A stretch of DNA of 64,000 nucleotides from an uncultured Spirochaetaceae bacterium (GCA_944389505.1 CALXMP010000007.1:28889-92888), one strand, 5' to 3'. Numbered from the stretch's first letter, positions 43,408 through 54,090 are shown. A program made the numbers and translations. Notes: generated from the letters alone by a model not told the origin.

Positions 43408-45759
43408 TTAGATGAATATCGATCCAATCAGATGGACAAGGAATGCGGCAACCCAGGCAACTACGCACTGGAGAATCACAACGCCAAGCGCCCATCTCCT
43501 TCCAAGCTCCCTGCGGACTGTGGCTATAGCTGCTACACAAGGCGTATACAGCAACGTGAAGACAAGGAATACAAGGGCTGTGAATGGAGTAAAGAATGAG
43601 CTGAGGGCTCCAAGGGAATCCCCGAGGAGAACAGAGAGCGTAGCGACAACACTCTCCTTGGCCATGAATCCCGTGATAAGCGCTGTAGATATCCTCCAGT
43701 CTCCGAATCCGAGAGGACGGAATATCGGGGAGATGAGGGAGGCCAGAGCTGCAAGCATGCTATCTGCGGAGTCGGCAACAGGATTGAGGCGGGAATCAAA
43801 TGACTGCAGGAACCATATGACAATCGAGGCAACGAATATTATCGTGAAAGCTCTTGTTACGAAGTCCTTCGTCTTCTCCCATATAAGCTGCCCTACGCTC
43901 TTTGCAGATGGCATTCTGTAGTTCGGGAGCTCAAGCACAAACGGGACAGGATTGCCCTTGAATCCAGTGTGCTTGAGGATAAGCGAGAAAACGATTCCTG
44001 CGATTATCCCGAAGATATAGAGGCCTATCATTACCAAAGCGCCATATGTACCGAAGAACGCATAAGCAAACAGGGAATATATGGGAAGCTTCGCAGAACA
44101 GGACATGAAAGGAATCAGGAGTATCGTCATCTTTCTGTCCCTGTCCGAGGAGAGCGTTCTTGTTGCCATGATTGCAGGGACGGAACAGCCGAATCCGATA
44201 AGCATAGGCACAAAGCTTCTTCCAGAGAGCCCTATCTTCCTCAGAAGCTTATCCATCACGAATGATACGCGTGCCATGTAGCCGCTGTCCTCTAGTATCG
44301 AGAGGAAGAAGAATAGTACAACGATCACAGGAAGGAATGAAAGAACACTGCCTACACCGGTGAATATTCCATCGATAATCAGTGAATGTACAACGGGATT
44401 CATCCCATAGGCTGTCAAAGCTGAATCCACTCCCTCTGTGATCTTCTCGATAGCAAGCGACAGAAGATCGGAAAGCGTGCTGCCAACAGGTCCGAAGGTA
44501 AGATAGAAGACTGCGGCCATTATAAGAATGAATGCAGGAATTGCCGTATATGTTCCCGTAAGGATCTTATCTGCCTTTATGCTCCTAAGCCTCTCCTTCG
44601 ACTCGTGTGGCTTGACCACGCACTCCGCGCATAGATCCTCGATGAACTTATAGCGCGTATCGGAAAGAGCCGCATCTGTATCGGTACCGCTCTCGTTCTG
44701 CAGCTGGAGAAGGATATGATCCAGTGTCTCTTTCTCATTGTCATCGAGAGCAAGAGCTTTCAGTATCGGCTCATCTCCCTCGGCCAGCTTGGATGCCGCG
44801 AATCTGACAGGAATACCGGCCCTATCCGCATGATCCTCGATAAGATGCATAATCGCATGTATCGAACGATGGACGGATGTATCCCGGACATTGCCTTCAG
44901 AGTTGCAGAAATCAGTCCGTCTTGGCCCTTCTTTGAACCTTGCGACATGGATTGCATGCTCGATAAGCTCATCAACACCCTCATTCTTCGCTGCTGATAT
45001 AGGAACAACAGGAACACCGATTGCATCCTCAAATGCATTGATATCAATAGTTCCGCCATTCTCCCTCACCTCATCCATCATATTGAGGGCGATAACGATA
45101 GGAATATTGAGCTCGATCAGCTGCAGCGTAAGGTAGAGATTCCTCTCTATATTCGTCGCATCAACGATATTTATGATCCCATCAGGATGTCCCTTGAGGA
45201 TGAAATCACGGGTAACGATCTCCTCGTTCGTATACGGAGAGAGTGAATAGATACCAGGAAGATCGACAACGGAGACATTATTATGTCCCCTGATCGTCCC
45301 GGATTTGCTATCGACGGTGACCCCTGGGAAATTCCCTACATGCTGATTCGATCCCGTCAGCTGATTGAAAAGCGTTGTCTTGCCGCAGTTCTGGTTGCCA
45401 GCAAGGGCGAATACAATCGGCACACCATCGGCAATCAGAGGCTTATCCGAGCGCTTATGCTCTCCGGGCTCTCCGATATGAGGATGGCTTACAGCCTTCT
45501 TTCTCTCGCCCGCTCTCCTGGGCTCAGCATCCCTCTCCGCAGGCTCGACCTCGATGCGTGAGGCATCATCCTTGCGGATTGTAAGCTCATAACCTCTTAT
45601 ATATATCTCAAGAGGATCCCCCATCGGGGCTTTCTTCACGAGTGTTGCGACCGACCCCGGAGTCAGTCCCATATCAAGAAGATGGCGGCGGAGAGCATTG
45701 TCCCCGCCTACGGAGAGGATTCGTGCGCTCTCCCCTATTTTTATATCGCTTAATGTCAT
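43408..45759 (-). CDS. feoB: Ferrous iron transporter FeoB with fused N-terminal FeoA domain
   Basis: This protein of about 783 residues starts with a FeoA/SH3-like domain (about 1-75; MTLSDIKIGESARILSV...MGLTPGSVATLV). Next is the FeoB G domain with G1 AGNQNCGKTTLFNQLTG, G3 VDLPGIYSL and G4 ALNMMDE. The polytopic part has the gating segments GFGCSVPAIMATRTL and TPCVAAIATVRRELG, with the two conserved Cys. It imports Fe2+ and its fused FeoA replaces a separate gene. The start is probably the ATG at 45759, 5 codons inside an alternative ATG at 45774; neither has a strong ribosome binding site. Confidence 0.94.
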   Translation of the reverse strand: MTLSDIKIGESARILSVGGDNALRRHLLDMGLTPGSVATLVKKAPMGDPLEIYIRGYELTIRKDDASRIEVEPAERDAEPRRAGERKKAVSHPHIGEPGEHKRSDKPLIADGVPIVFALAGNQNCGKTTLFNQLTGSNQHVGNFPGVTVDSKSGTIRGHNNVSVVDLPGIYSLSPYTNEEIVTRDFILKGHPDGIINIVDATNIERNLYLTLQLIELNIPIVIALNMMDEVRENGGTIDINAFEDAIGVPVVPISAAKNEGVDELIEHAIHVARFKEGPRRTDFCNSEGNVRDTSVHRSIHAIMHLIEDHADRAGIPVRFAASKLAEGDEPILKALALDDNEKETLDHILLQLQNESGTDTDAALSDTRYKFIEDLCAECVVKPHESKERLRSIKADKILTGTYTAIPAFILIMAAVFYLTFGPVGSTLSDLLSLAIEKITEGVDSALTAYGMNPVVHSLIIDGIFTGVGSVLSFLPVIVVLFFFLSILEDSGYMARVSFVMDKLLRKIGLSGRSFVPMLIGFGCSVPAIMATRTLSSDRDRKMTILLIPFMSCSAKLPIYSLFAYAFFGTYGALVMIGLYIFGIIAGIVFSLILKHTGFKGNPVPFVLELPNYRMPSAKSVGQLIWEKTKDFVTRAFTIIFVASIVIWFLQSFDSRLNPVADSADSMLAALASLISPIFRPLGFGDWRISTALITGFMAKESVVATLSVLLGDSLGALSSFFTPFTALVFLVFTLLYTPCVAAIATVRRELGRRWALGVVILQCVVAWVAAFLVHLIGSIFI

Positions 45760-45805
45760 ATAACCAACCGCCATAAGAATACGACGATGGATATTCCTTA
45801 ATCAA

Positions 45806-47173
45806 TCAGGAGGGCATCCTTCTCAGCGTTCTCCGGAAGCGGAAGAAGAACAGTATAGAGGTGAATGAAACAGCAAGGACATCGGCCGCAGGCTCTGCCA
45901 TGAACACAGCCATCGTCTGGTTCTCCGTGAAGATATAAGGGAAGATATACATGAACGGAATCAGCAGGATGAATTTACGGGTTATAGCGACAATCGAGGA
46001 CGCGGTAGCCTCACCAAGTGCTGTAAAGGTAATCTGACATGCCATCTGTATCCCGAAGAGGACAGCTGCTCCCATATAAACCCTCAGCGCAGGCACGGCA
46101 AATGCCCGCAATGCCTCATCAGAGGTGAACATAGCTGCGAACATCGATGGGAAAAGCTGTACAAGTGCCCATATAAGCCCTGCGTATACCATGCTGACAC
46201 GGAGCAGGCAGAAGAATGCCTTCTTCACCCTGTCCTTATTGCCTGCACCATAGTTGTAGCTGACAATCGGCTGAGCCCCCTGTCCAAGCCCCTGAAGCGG
46301 AAGCATCGCAAACTGCATGACAGACGAAAGAATTGTCATAGCGCCTACAGCTATATCACCGCCATACTTCAGAAGCGATGAGTTATAGCAGATGTTTATC
46401 ACAGATTCTGAAGCCTGCATGATGAACGATGCCATACCAAGAAACAGTGCAGGAAGGAATATATTCCTCTCCAGCTTCATATATCTGGCACGTATCTTCA
46501 GGAATGTCTTCTTTCCGAAAAGGAATGAGAGTACCCATACAGCGGAAAGTCCCTGTGAGATTATAGTTGCAAGCGCTGCTCCCTTAACGCCCATGCCGAA
46601 TCCGAAGATGAATATAGGATCCAGAATGATATTCGAGACAGCACCGATGGCAACAGAGAGCATACCTGTCTTCGCAAAACCCTGTGCGGTGATGAAGTAG
46701 TTCATGCCCAGGGTAATCTCAACGAATATCGTGCCGATGGCATAGATTCTCAGGTAATCGGAAGCGTATCCGATCGTATTGCTGCTTGCCCCGAAAGCAA
46801 GCAGGAGATCATCACCCCATATAAGCAGCACGGCTGTAAGCAGAACAGAGATAGCAATCTGCAGCGTAAAGCTGTTTGAAAGCGTTTTCTCAGCGTTATC
46901 GTACTCTTTGCGTCCCATGAATATGGATGCGCGCGGAGCGCCACCTGCTCCGACAAGCGCTGAGAAAGCACTCACAATCAGGATGATCGGAAGACAGACA
47001 CCGACACCGGTAAGGGCAAGCGCACCATCTCCAGGCATATGGCCTATATAGATACGGTCAACGATGTTGTACAGCATATTGATCAGCTGTGCAGCAACTG
47101 TTGGAAGCGCAAGCCTGAAAAGCAGCTTGCCAACTGGTTCCTTACCTAGGAATTCCTTGTCATCAGAAGACAT
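45806..47173 (-). CDS. MATE family efflux transporter (second)
   Basis: This 455-residue, 12-helix transporter has EPVGKLLFRLALPTVAAQLINMLYNIVDRIYIGH, FSALVGAGGAPRASIFMGRKEYDNAEKTLSN and GLGQGAQPIVSYNYGAGNKDRVKKAF, all typical of the NorM/MepA group. It is closer to MepA-like multidrug exporters than the gene at 3392. The start is the ATG with GAGGAGGGG upstream, 17 codons inside the longest frame. The substrate is unknown. Confidence 0.93.
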   Translation of the reverse strand: MSSDDKEFLGKEPVGKLLFRLALPTVAAQLINMLYNIVDRIYIGHMPGDGALALTGVGVCLPIILIVSAFSALVGAGGAPRASIFMGRKEYDNAEKTLSNSFTLQIAISVLLTAVLLIWGDDLLLAFGASSNTIGYASDYLRIYAIGTIFVEITLGMNYFITAQGFAKTGMLSVAIGAVSNIILDPIFIFGFGMGVKGAALATIISQGLSAVWVLSFLFGKKTFLKIRARYMKLERNIFLPALFLGMASFIMQASESVINICYNSSLLKYGGDIAVGAMTILSSVMQFAMLPLQGLGQGAQPIVSYNYGAGNKDRVKKAFFCLLRVSMVYAGLIWALVQLFPSMFAAMFTSDEALRAFAVPALRVYMGAAVLFGIQMACQITFTALGEATASSIVAITRKFILLIPFMYIFPYIFTENQTMAVFMAEPAADVLAVSFTSILFFFRFRRTLRRMPS

Positions 47174-47245
47174 GTTCCCCTCCTCTGCATGAAAATACAG
47201 AAAAGGGGAACAATTGTCCTTCATATTATGAAAAACACAGGAAAA

Positions 47246-48454
47246 CTACAGAATACGCACCTCTATCCTGTCACCTTTAATTCCCTTGAAATGGAATTCC
47301 CAACCTGATATAAGTGCGTACTTCCTTTCAGGCATCGGTCCATAGCCATTGAATACGGAGTACTTCATAACCTCCAGTACAAGCGATTCAGCTGCACCGT
47401 AAGCATCATCCTCATCGGAGATCTCCGCAATGCCCTCAAGCTCAGGAAGCCCATATGAAGCGAAGCCTTCCGTGACGAAGGAAAATCCCTTCTTTACCTT
47501 CTTCAGAGTCGGAACAGGAAGGACCTTCATTATAAGCATATGGGTCGGGGTATTCGCAAATGTCTCAGTAAGTTCTATCCCATCATAGAGGAAGCCGAAG
47601 ACCTCAACGGTATCTGCTGGAATAACATCAAAGATTGAATCAAGAAGCGAGGTGAAATACACACCGCGCATTGCTGAATCACGCTTATCCTTACCAGTTG
47701 CCAGCGATACTTTCAAGACAGTGCTGCACGGGAAGATCTCATCAGCATCAAACTCTGAATGATATGGCTTCTCCTTTATAAACTTACGGATTTTCTCCAC
47801 GTTAGCAGCTGTCTCTGCGGGCAGCTTGGCTATCTCACAGTCAATGCCTGCAAGCGTGAACTTCAGGGATTCCGAACATTTCTTCTTCCTGATCTTCATA
47901 TGCCTGACATCGGAAAGATATCCACGGAAATCATCGAGGGAGATATCGTAATCCTCTTCCGCCCTGATTATAGCTGTGAATTCCTTTCCTTCCTTAGCAT
48001 CAAGATCACGCAGAAGAGGCATCGTGAACATCATTTCCTTGGCAAGATTCTGTACAGGATTATCATCATCCTCATCGCTGAACATCTCATCGATAGCATC
48101 AAAGTCTCCCTCGATGAGATTATCCGTGAATGCAATAGCATCCTCTATATCAGGGAAATCCATGCCATTCTCATATGCCTCACGGAAGCATTCATTCGCC
48201 TCCTTCGCATACTCAAGGGCTTTATCCTCATCCTCTGCCTGCGCTCCCATGGATAGAAGAGCGAAACCAGTGATTCCTCTGATGAAGTAATAATCAGGAT
48301 TGCTCTCATCAATATCCAGCTTCTTAATCTCATCCAGTGCTTTCTCAGCCTTACCCTGGGTCATCAAGGAGGTTATATTATCGATTACGATAGAATTGTC
48401 AGGAGTGATGCGACCTGCAGGCTTGTTATTCATGATGAAATCCTTTTTCCCCAT
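47246..48454 (-). CDS. Hypothetical protein with TPR-like N-terminus
   Basis: This 402-residue soluble acidic protein is not recognised with certainty. Residues 25-110 look like TPR-type helical pairs (GKAEKALDEIKKLD, ALEYAKEANECFREAYENG), and the C-terminal 150 residues form a mixed alpha/beta domain that resembles DUF4261-like proteins, though I cannot confirm this. It has a GGAGG site and no signal or membrane segment. It lies upstream of the MATE gene on the same strand with a gap of about 70 bp. Confidence 0.65.
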   Translation of the reverse strand: MGKKDFIMNNKPAGRITPDNSIVIDNITSLMTQGKAEKALDEIKKLDIDESNPDYYFIRGITGFALLSMGAQAEDEDKALEYAKEANECFREAYENGMDFPDIEDAIAFTDNLIEGDFDAIDEMFSDEDDDNPVQNLAKEMMFTMPLLRDLDAKEGKEFTAIIRAEEDYDISLDDFRGYLSDVRHMKIRKKKCSESLKFTLAGIDCEIAKLPAETAANVEKIRKFIKEKPYHSEFDADEIFPCSTVLKVSLATGKDKRDSAMRGVYFTSLLDSIFDVIPADTVEVFGFLYDGIELTETFANTPTHMLIMKVLPVPTLKKVKKGFSFVTEGFASYGLPELEGIAEISDEDDAYGAAESLVLEVMKYSVFNGYGPMPERKYALISGWEFHFKGIKGDRIEVRIL

Positions 48455-48569
48455 ATAAACCTCCGATTAAGTAAGCATACACCACAGATGATGCAAAAGC
48501 TACAGGATAAGTTTAGCTCAGATATCATACAAAATCATTGTTATATTTACCTTATTAATATCAATGAAT

Positions 48570-51500
48570 TTATCTAAATAGACTCAGTAATGATGCAATA
48601 TCTGGTTCTTCGTATAGATTCATAGCGACCTGTACCTGCATGTCATTGTAGATCTCAATAATCCTATAAAAATTTGTTTCCTGGTGAACTCTCAGTAAGG
48701 AGCTATACAACTTATTAATTAAATCATACTGAAAGTGCCCCGAAATCAGATTATTGAAAATTTTCCGGTATGAGTTAATGGCTATTCTAAAAAGAATCTG
48801 GCATTTCTCATCATTGCCGGAAGATACAAATATAAGTATTCTTTCTAAATCCGGGAAAGAATCGATTGAAGAGAAACCAAAATAATCATTTTCACAATGG
48901 ATTGATATCATCCCGTCAGGCTGAAGACAATATTCTGTATACCAATGGTTGATATTGTGATTATTCGATTTAAGCATAATATAACTTTCAGCGAATATCT
49001 TCTTATGTATTATATCATTACTTTTCACAAATAATAGTTCAAAACATTTTGCCAAAATTTCCTTGTCATCTTCAGAACCTTCACGGGAAAAATAGGAAAG
49101 CAACTCATAGGTGGTATTGAAAGTATAAAAAGGATTGTTCTCATCATCATTGATAGAAATATTCTCTGCAAGCTGATATATATTGAAATCTTTTAAGGAG
49201 ATGTCAAAATCCGGGAGAAAGGCATAATCTCCAAACAAGCTATCAGAAGATAGATTATCATTGATGTAAGCTAGAAGGATTGGCTTTAGTTCTGATATCA
49301 TTTCATACAGAAGTGCGCCTGATTTATTCCTAATAAAATATTCGACTGCGATTATTCGCTTAACATCATTTTTAAGCATTGAGGAGAAGTTGTTAACTAT
49401 ATACCCTGCAATGTCAGAAGCACTCATATAATTCTTTAAATAATCAATCGAGAAATATTCATATATATTCTGCATAATATTCTTATCCAATCGAGACGGA
49501 GCAGCTAACTCAATAAAATTTGTTAAACAAAAATCTGTACGCAATATAATCTGCTTCAGATTATCGGTGAGTTCAGGCTGTCTCATCAGAATTGAAAGCG
49601 CGATGAAATACTGAAAATTCTCTTCTTTGAATGGTATTTCACTGAAAACATATTCAGCAACCTCATAAATCCAGGCCTTCTCGTCGACATCAAAAACTGA
49701 ATATGGCAATTTGTGGAACTCTAGATATTCTATCAAATTCCATAAAACTTTCAGATTATGATTCTTTCCAAACCAAAATGATATGAATTCCTCATAGCTG
49801 GAAACTTTAGATGACGATATAGCATCAATCAGAAACTGATTCACAAAACTATATGATGAATAATCCTCAGTATGGGGCATTTCATAAATTTTACGTCCGC
49901 TCTTCTCCATTTCATTGAAAATTACCTTACTCTGTGACTTAAATCTTTCATCATCAAATACGATATGAAATGATTCTTCAATAAGTTTTGTATGTCTCTC
50001 TTCAGCTTTATCTGAATCCTGCTGATGTTTGATTCTAGCCCTAATCTTAGTCTGAGTCTCTTTGGGAAGAAGCTTAAAAATCGATTCAGAAATCAATTTA
50101 CAATTAAAAGTAAAAAACCTGAAATAGAAAGAAACGACCTCGGGATATAATCTTTCTGCATAATCTCTAAAAATGTTTAAATATCCTTCATCTATAAAAA
50201 GATCACGACCTGAAGTTCTGCAAAATGCAAAAACAGGCCGAGTCTGGTATTCCGATTTATTTATATAAAGCATTATCATGATTCTGCTAAGAAGCTGCTG
50301 TCCTGAATCACCGGCTTCAAGGAGCTTTGTACATAAAATGTTATCCTCTTCACCATGTCCATATTCATATTCAAGGAGAATGATATCAATTAATTCTTTT
50401 ATCTCATTATCTGAAAATCCATATAAAGGAAAAAGATAGGCTGCAAGTCCTGCTAAAAACCCAGAAAATGGATCATAGCTTTCAACCATCCTTTCTGTAT
50501 CATTAAGAAATGCTTTATATCGTTCTAAAATGAAATGGAAAAATGGCGGATTGCTATGACAATATTCCTCAACAATCTTATAAAAAGGATCAGTATTAAA
50601 AATAACAGAGAAAGGAGCTCGATAACCTGTCTTAATCTGAAATGGAGCGGAATATGCTCTCGTTTCATTCCCTTTTGCAATCGTAAAAAAGAGATTAACG
50701 ATTCTATGCATATCATCATCGATCAAGCAATTGCTATGAGCACCTAAAACAGCAAATAATGACATGACAAACTCTGGATTAGATGATGATCCCTCAGCTA
50801 TGGAAAGAATCTGTCCTATCGCTTTATCCGATAATATCGGTAGATTTCCTGTCAGATGGCGGAGAATAAAACTCAATTCATCTAATACAGAAGTTTTTTT
50901 AGAGATCTTTTCTATGTTTTCCAAGAAAAGACTATAAAAATATTCCACTGCCCTCTGAGGACATAGATTTGGTTTATGAACAATAATCTGATAGGCAATA
51001 CTCAAGGACTTTACAAAGTGAGAATCATCACATTCTTTAATGAAACTGATTAATTCAGAATAGCCGTCATCTGGCTTTGCAGCAACGAAATTCTTCAAGG
51101 AATCTGGAATATCATATAAGGTATTGTTGGAATAATATTCCAATGCTTTGAGGAACAATTCCGCTCGTTGTTTCGGAAGAAGTTTATCAGGTTCAATCAT
51201 TAGCATCACATCAAGGTTGATAGGATTGAGCAGAAAATAATCCTTCATCTTCTTTGCTTTGAAGAAATCATTTGTTCCTTCCCAGAGAATATTCATTAGG
51301 AACCCCATAGTATTCTTCGCATGCGGAACAATAATCCCTTTTAACGATACCAATGGCAAGATTTCATCAAATGAAAGCTGTGAAAGCGCTTTTGCAGCTG
51401 CATATTCCTGAATATTCCTGTGAGTGAATTCTAAACTTTGATTCGGAAGATTATGATAAACCTCAAAATCAGCAGGAACCGGTTTTCTAGATAAAGTCGC

Positions 51501-52739
51501 ATACAGAACTGCAGAATTAAACTCGGCTTCATTGATTGAATGGCCCCTGCTGAGCATTTTTACGTCTCGTTCAAGAAGGAAATCAAATAAATCCACTTTA
51601 TTTACTGGGATTTGATTCCTTGCCCTATAATATCCAATCATTGATGAAACATAGAAAGCATTATCAAACGAGTGGGAGGATTCTATTGCAGATAGAAGTT
51701 TAAATCCCTCATTTTCTGAATAACCACTTTTTAAGATTATTTCTTTTACATCTTCTTTATCCAGTGCTTTTATTCTTGCAATTTTAGGGGGCTTTCTTCC
51801 TTCGAATAGATCTTTCTGATATTCATTCTGGCGTACAGCAATGATGAATGTTGCATCATGATTGGTACTGGAAAGTAGACTATTTATATCGGCTATCAGT
51901 TCTTTAGCTACATCGGAGGAAATCTCGTCAAGGCCATCGAATAGGTAATAAAAATCATATTTTCCAAATCCGCATTGCTGACCAACTGTTTTATCAATGA
52001 CATCATCGATTCCTTTATAATCCTTTAGATCAAAATAAATTGGAGGAATAAGGAACGATTCATCATTCAGCAAATTCATATAAAGCTGTTTAATTAAACA
52101 TGTCTTACCATAACCTGCAGGAGCTTCAATAATCTTCAAACGAAAATGCCGATTTTTCGCCCATTGAATAAAAGGAACAATGATATCTTTATTATCACTA
52201 TCATTTACAATAACCTTACGATCTATATATCCGGAAATTTCCTCTTCACAATCAATAAACTGATGCCTTTTACGTAAAGACTCAAGAAAAAACTGTCTCT
52301 CATAATCAGGGATTTTGAATATTCTTTTTAATTCATGGCTTTTTTCTGTTGCAGATGCTATATCATTTAAGTCTGCAAATTCAATATGAGGATAAGTTTC
52401 CTTATATTTTTGTCGTTTCTCAGAAGAAATTTCCTGATTTGTACAGAAGAATACATAGCCATCAGGCTTTTTACTCATCTCATTGTTGATTTTTCTTGGA
52501 ACATCTTTCTTTTGGCAAACTGAACATGCTATTTTGACTCTATTCCCTTTTTTATCATAAAACCATCCATCCTCTCCCCCATCTCCACCTGCAGAGCTTC
52601 CACTTGACCTATACGCCTCCACGTTAAAAGTAATTTCAGCCATGATTTTGCCTGCTTCTTCAAATTCATAAGGTGCAGAAGAATTGGATGAAGAATTCAT
52701 ATTAGAAATTGCTTCACGAATTAGAGTTTTGTAGTCCAT
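48570..52739 (-). CDS. Nuclease-like NACHT STAND NTPase, candidate anti-phage NLR-like protein
   Basis: The 1389-residue protein has three parts. Residues about 25-130 look like a PD-(D/E)xK nuclease: GGDGGEDGWF (51-60) and VKIACSVCQKK (Q-x-K type, about 68-78), then YVFFCTNQEISSEKR as seen in NACHT-linked effector nucleases. The NACHT ATPase has Walker A EAPAGYGKT (about 205-213) and Walker B LFDGLDEIS (about 267-274), plus LEFTHRNIQEYAAAKAL typical of NACHT C-lobes. From about residue 450 to the end is a long helical region suited to sensing. The start is placed at MDYKTLI, downstream of a TATAAT (52762-52767) and GGTGAT. It is visibly A+T-richer than its neighbours, suggesting transfer. 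A defence role is inference from architecture. Confidence 0.82.
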   Translation of the reverse strand: MDYKTLIREAISNMNSSSNSSAPYEFEEAGKIMAEITFNVEAYRSSGSSAGGDGGEDGWFYDKKGNRVKIACSVCQKKDVPRKINNEMSKKPDGYVFFCTNQEISSEKRQKYKETYPHIEFADLNDIASATEKSHELKRIFKIPDYERQFFLESLRKRHQFIDCEEEISGYIDRKVIVNDSDNKDIIVPFIQWAKNRHFRLKIIEAPAGYGKTCLIKQLYMNLLNDESFLIPPIYFDLKDYKGIDDVIDKTVGQQCGFGKYDFYYLFDGLDEISSDVAKELIADINSLLSSTNHDATFIIAVRQNEYQKDLFEGRKPPKIARIKALDKEDVKEIILKSGYSENEGFKLLSAIESSHSFDNAFYVSSMIGYYRARNQIPVNKVDLFDFLLERDVKMLSRGHSINEAEFNSAVLYATLSRKPVPADFEVYHNLPNQSLEFTHRNIQEYAAAKALSQLSFDEILPLVSLKGIIVPHAKNTMGFLMNILWEGTNDFFKAKKMKDYFLLNPINLDVMLMIEPDKLLPKQRAELFLKALEYYSNNTLYDIPDSLKNFVAAKPDDGYSELISFIKECDDSHFVKSLSIAYQIIVHKPNLCPQRAVEYFYSLFLENIEKISKKTSVLDELSFILRHLTGNLPILSDKAIGQILSIAEGSSSNPEFVMSLFAVLGAHSNCLIDDDMHRIVNLFFTIAKGNETRAYSAPFQIKTGYRAPFSVIFNTDPFYKIVEEYCHSNPPFFHFILERYKAFLNDTERMVESYDPFSGFLAGLAAYLFPLYGFSDNEIKELIDIILLEYEYGHGEEDNILCTKLLEAGDSGQQLLSRIMIMLYINKSEYQTRPVFAFCRTSGRDLFIDEGYLNIFRDYAERLYPEVVSFYFRFFTFNCKLISESIFKLLPKETQTKIRARIKHQQDSDKAEERHTKLIEESFHIVFDDERFKSQSKVIFNEMEKSGRKIYEMPHTEDYSSYSFVNQFLIDAISSSKVSSYEEFISFWFGKNHNLKVLWNLIEYLEFHKLPYSVFDVDEKAWIYEVAEYVFSEIPFKEENFQYFIALSILMRQPELTDNLKQIILRTDFCLTNFIELAAPSRLDKNIMQNIYEYFSIDYLKNYMSASDIAGYIVNNFSSMLKNDVKRIIAVEYFIRNKSGALLYEMISELKPILLAYINDNLSSDSLFGDYAFLPDFDISLKDFNIYQLAENISINDDENNPFYTFNTTYELLSYFSREGSEDDKEILAKCFELLFVKSNDIIHKKIFAESYIMLKSNNHNINHWYTEYCLQPDGMISIHCENDYFGFSSIDSFPDLERILIFVSSGNDEKCQILFRIAINSYRKIFNNLISGHFQYDLINKLYSSLLRVHQETNFYRIIEIYNDMQVQVAMNLYEEPDIASLLSLFR

Positions 52740-52780
52740 ATTATCACCAAATAACAAACAAATTATACTCAATTATTCAT

Positions 52781-54055
52781 TCAAGGTCGCAGAGACGTAA
52801 AAGGCAAAACATATACCCCATCAGGCCGCTTAAGCGGAATTGGAGCCGTACCGGAAACAACAGCAAGGAAAGAAGGTTTATTCTCAAGTTTTTCCGCAAC
52901 CTTCAGCAAACTTTCCGCAGCAGCATCCACGGCATATTCATATCCAAGCTTTATTTCAATCAAGGCATATCTTCCATCAGCAAGCTCAATCACTGCATCA
53001 GCTTCATCGTTGTCATAATCCTGATAATGATGCAGTTTACCGCCAAGAGCCTCTGCATAAACCCGGAGATCATGCTCGGCAAGACTCTCAAAAAGAAAGC
53101 CTAAGAATTGTAAATCTTTCATAAGATTCTTCTCGTTGGCGCCAAGTACTGCAGCAGGAATAGATGGGTCACAGAAATGACGCTTAGCTCCTATCTTGAG
53201 CCTTGTCCGAGAGCGAAAAACAGGAGAATACGCCTCCTGATTCTCAATAAGGAATAAATCATCGAGGACATCCAAGTATCTGGTTGCAGTTTCATTATCA
53301 AGCCCTTTACCATTGATAGAAGCATCTTTTGCTAATGTTGATGCAGAGCATACAGTACTCTCATTACGAGCCAGAGAGTAAAGAAAACGTTTGAATCTCT
53401 CTCTATCTATACGCACATCATCAAGAAGCTTATCCAACTCCGTTGTCTGCAAAAGCTCAATGTAATCCCTCGGAAGCAATGAAGCGTCAGGCACGTCGAG
53501 ATTTCCTGGCCAGCCCCCTCGTATGATAAAATGAATAATTTCAGCCAATGAGATCCTTCTCATCCTTCCATTCACATCTGCCCCATCAAAAAGAGAATCC
53601 AGAGAAACTTCTCCCGATGAATCTCCTGTCTCAAACAATGACATCGTGGACATTTTCAAGGTCGAAATTCGTCCAGCTCCACTATGTCTTATCTTTTTAT
53701 TTCCTTTCTTATTCTTCTGAGGAGGTAGTGAAGATCCCGTAAGAAGGTAAAGACCTTTTTCTCCACGATGTGCATCCACATCGGCTCTTACCATATCCCA
53801 GATCTCTGGCATAAGCTGCCATTCATCAATCAGATGAGGTTTACTTCCAGAGAAGACGATAGAAGAATCAACTTTTGCAAGTTCAAGCGGATCGCTTTCT
53901 CCCGGTCGTCTTGTAAAATAGAAAGCACTTTCTGCCCTCTGTTCGCAGGTCATTGTCTTTCCAGTCCATTTTGGTCCAGCAACAAGTATTGCACCAGATG
54001 TCTTCAGCCATGTATCAAGCTTATTATCAATAAGTCTGGGAAGATATGTATTCAT
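52781..54055 (-). CDS. AAA ATPase with DUF4143 domain
   Basis: The 424-residue protein belongs to the AAA_14/DUF4143 group. The P-loop is AGPKWTGKTMTCEQRA, Walker B-like HLIDEWQLMPEIWD, sensor-type YLLTGSSLPP, and the DUF4143 part ends with a nuclease-like core (DEADAVIELADGRYALIEIKLG, a D...E-x-K pattern). The function in bacteria is unclear; many copies scatter through host-associated genomes. The ATG has no ribosome binding site. A TGT-TATGCT box ends exactly 6 nt before it, and its -35 lies inside the tandem repeat. It precedes the NACHT gene on the same strand with a gap of about 40 bp. Confidence 0.88.
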   Translation of the reverse strand: MNTYLPRLIDNKLDTWLKTSGAILVAGPKWTGKTMTCEQRAESAFYFTRRPGESDPLELAKVDSSIVFSGSKPHLIDEWQLMPEIWDMVRADVDAHRGEKGLYLLTGSSLPPQKNKKGNKKIRHSGAGRISTLKMSTMSLFETGDSSGEVSLDSLFDGADVNGRMRRISLAEIIHFIIRGGWPGNLDVPDASLLPRDYIELLQTTELDKLLDDVRIDRERFKRFLYSLARNESTVCSASTLAKDASINGKGLDNETATRYLDVLDDLFLIENQEAYSPVFRSRTRLKIGAKRHFCDPSIPAAVLGANEKNLMKDLQFLGFLFESLAEHDLRVYAEALGGKLHHYQDYDNDEADAVIELADGRYALIEIKLGYEYAVDAAAESLLKVAEKLENKPSFLAVVSGTAPIPLKRPDGVYVLPFTSLRP

Positions 54056-54061
54056 AGAAAC

Positions 54062-54090
54062 AGCATAACATCGAAAGTATAAACCGGCAA
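54062..54090 (-). promoter_or_regulatory. Promoter of the DUF4143 ATPase, overlapping the tandem repeat
   Basis: On the minus strand TTGCCG (54085-54090), a 17-bp spacer ending in TGT, and TATGCT (54062-54067) are followed by 6 nt and the ATG at 54055. The -35 box is part of repeat unit 1, and the same TTGCCG occurs in each repeat unit. Confidence 0.6.
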
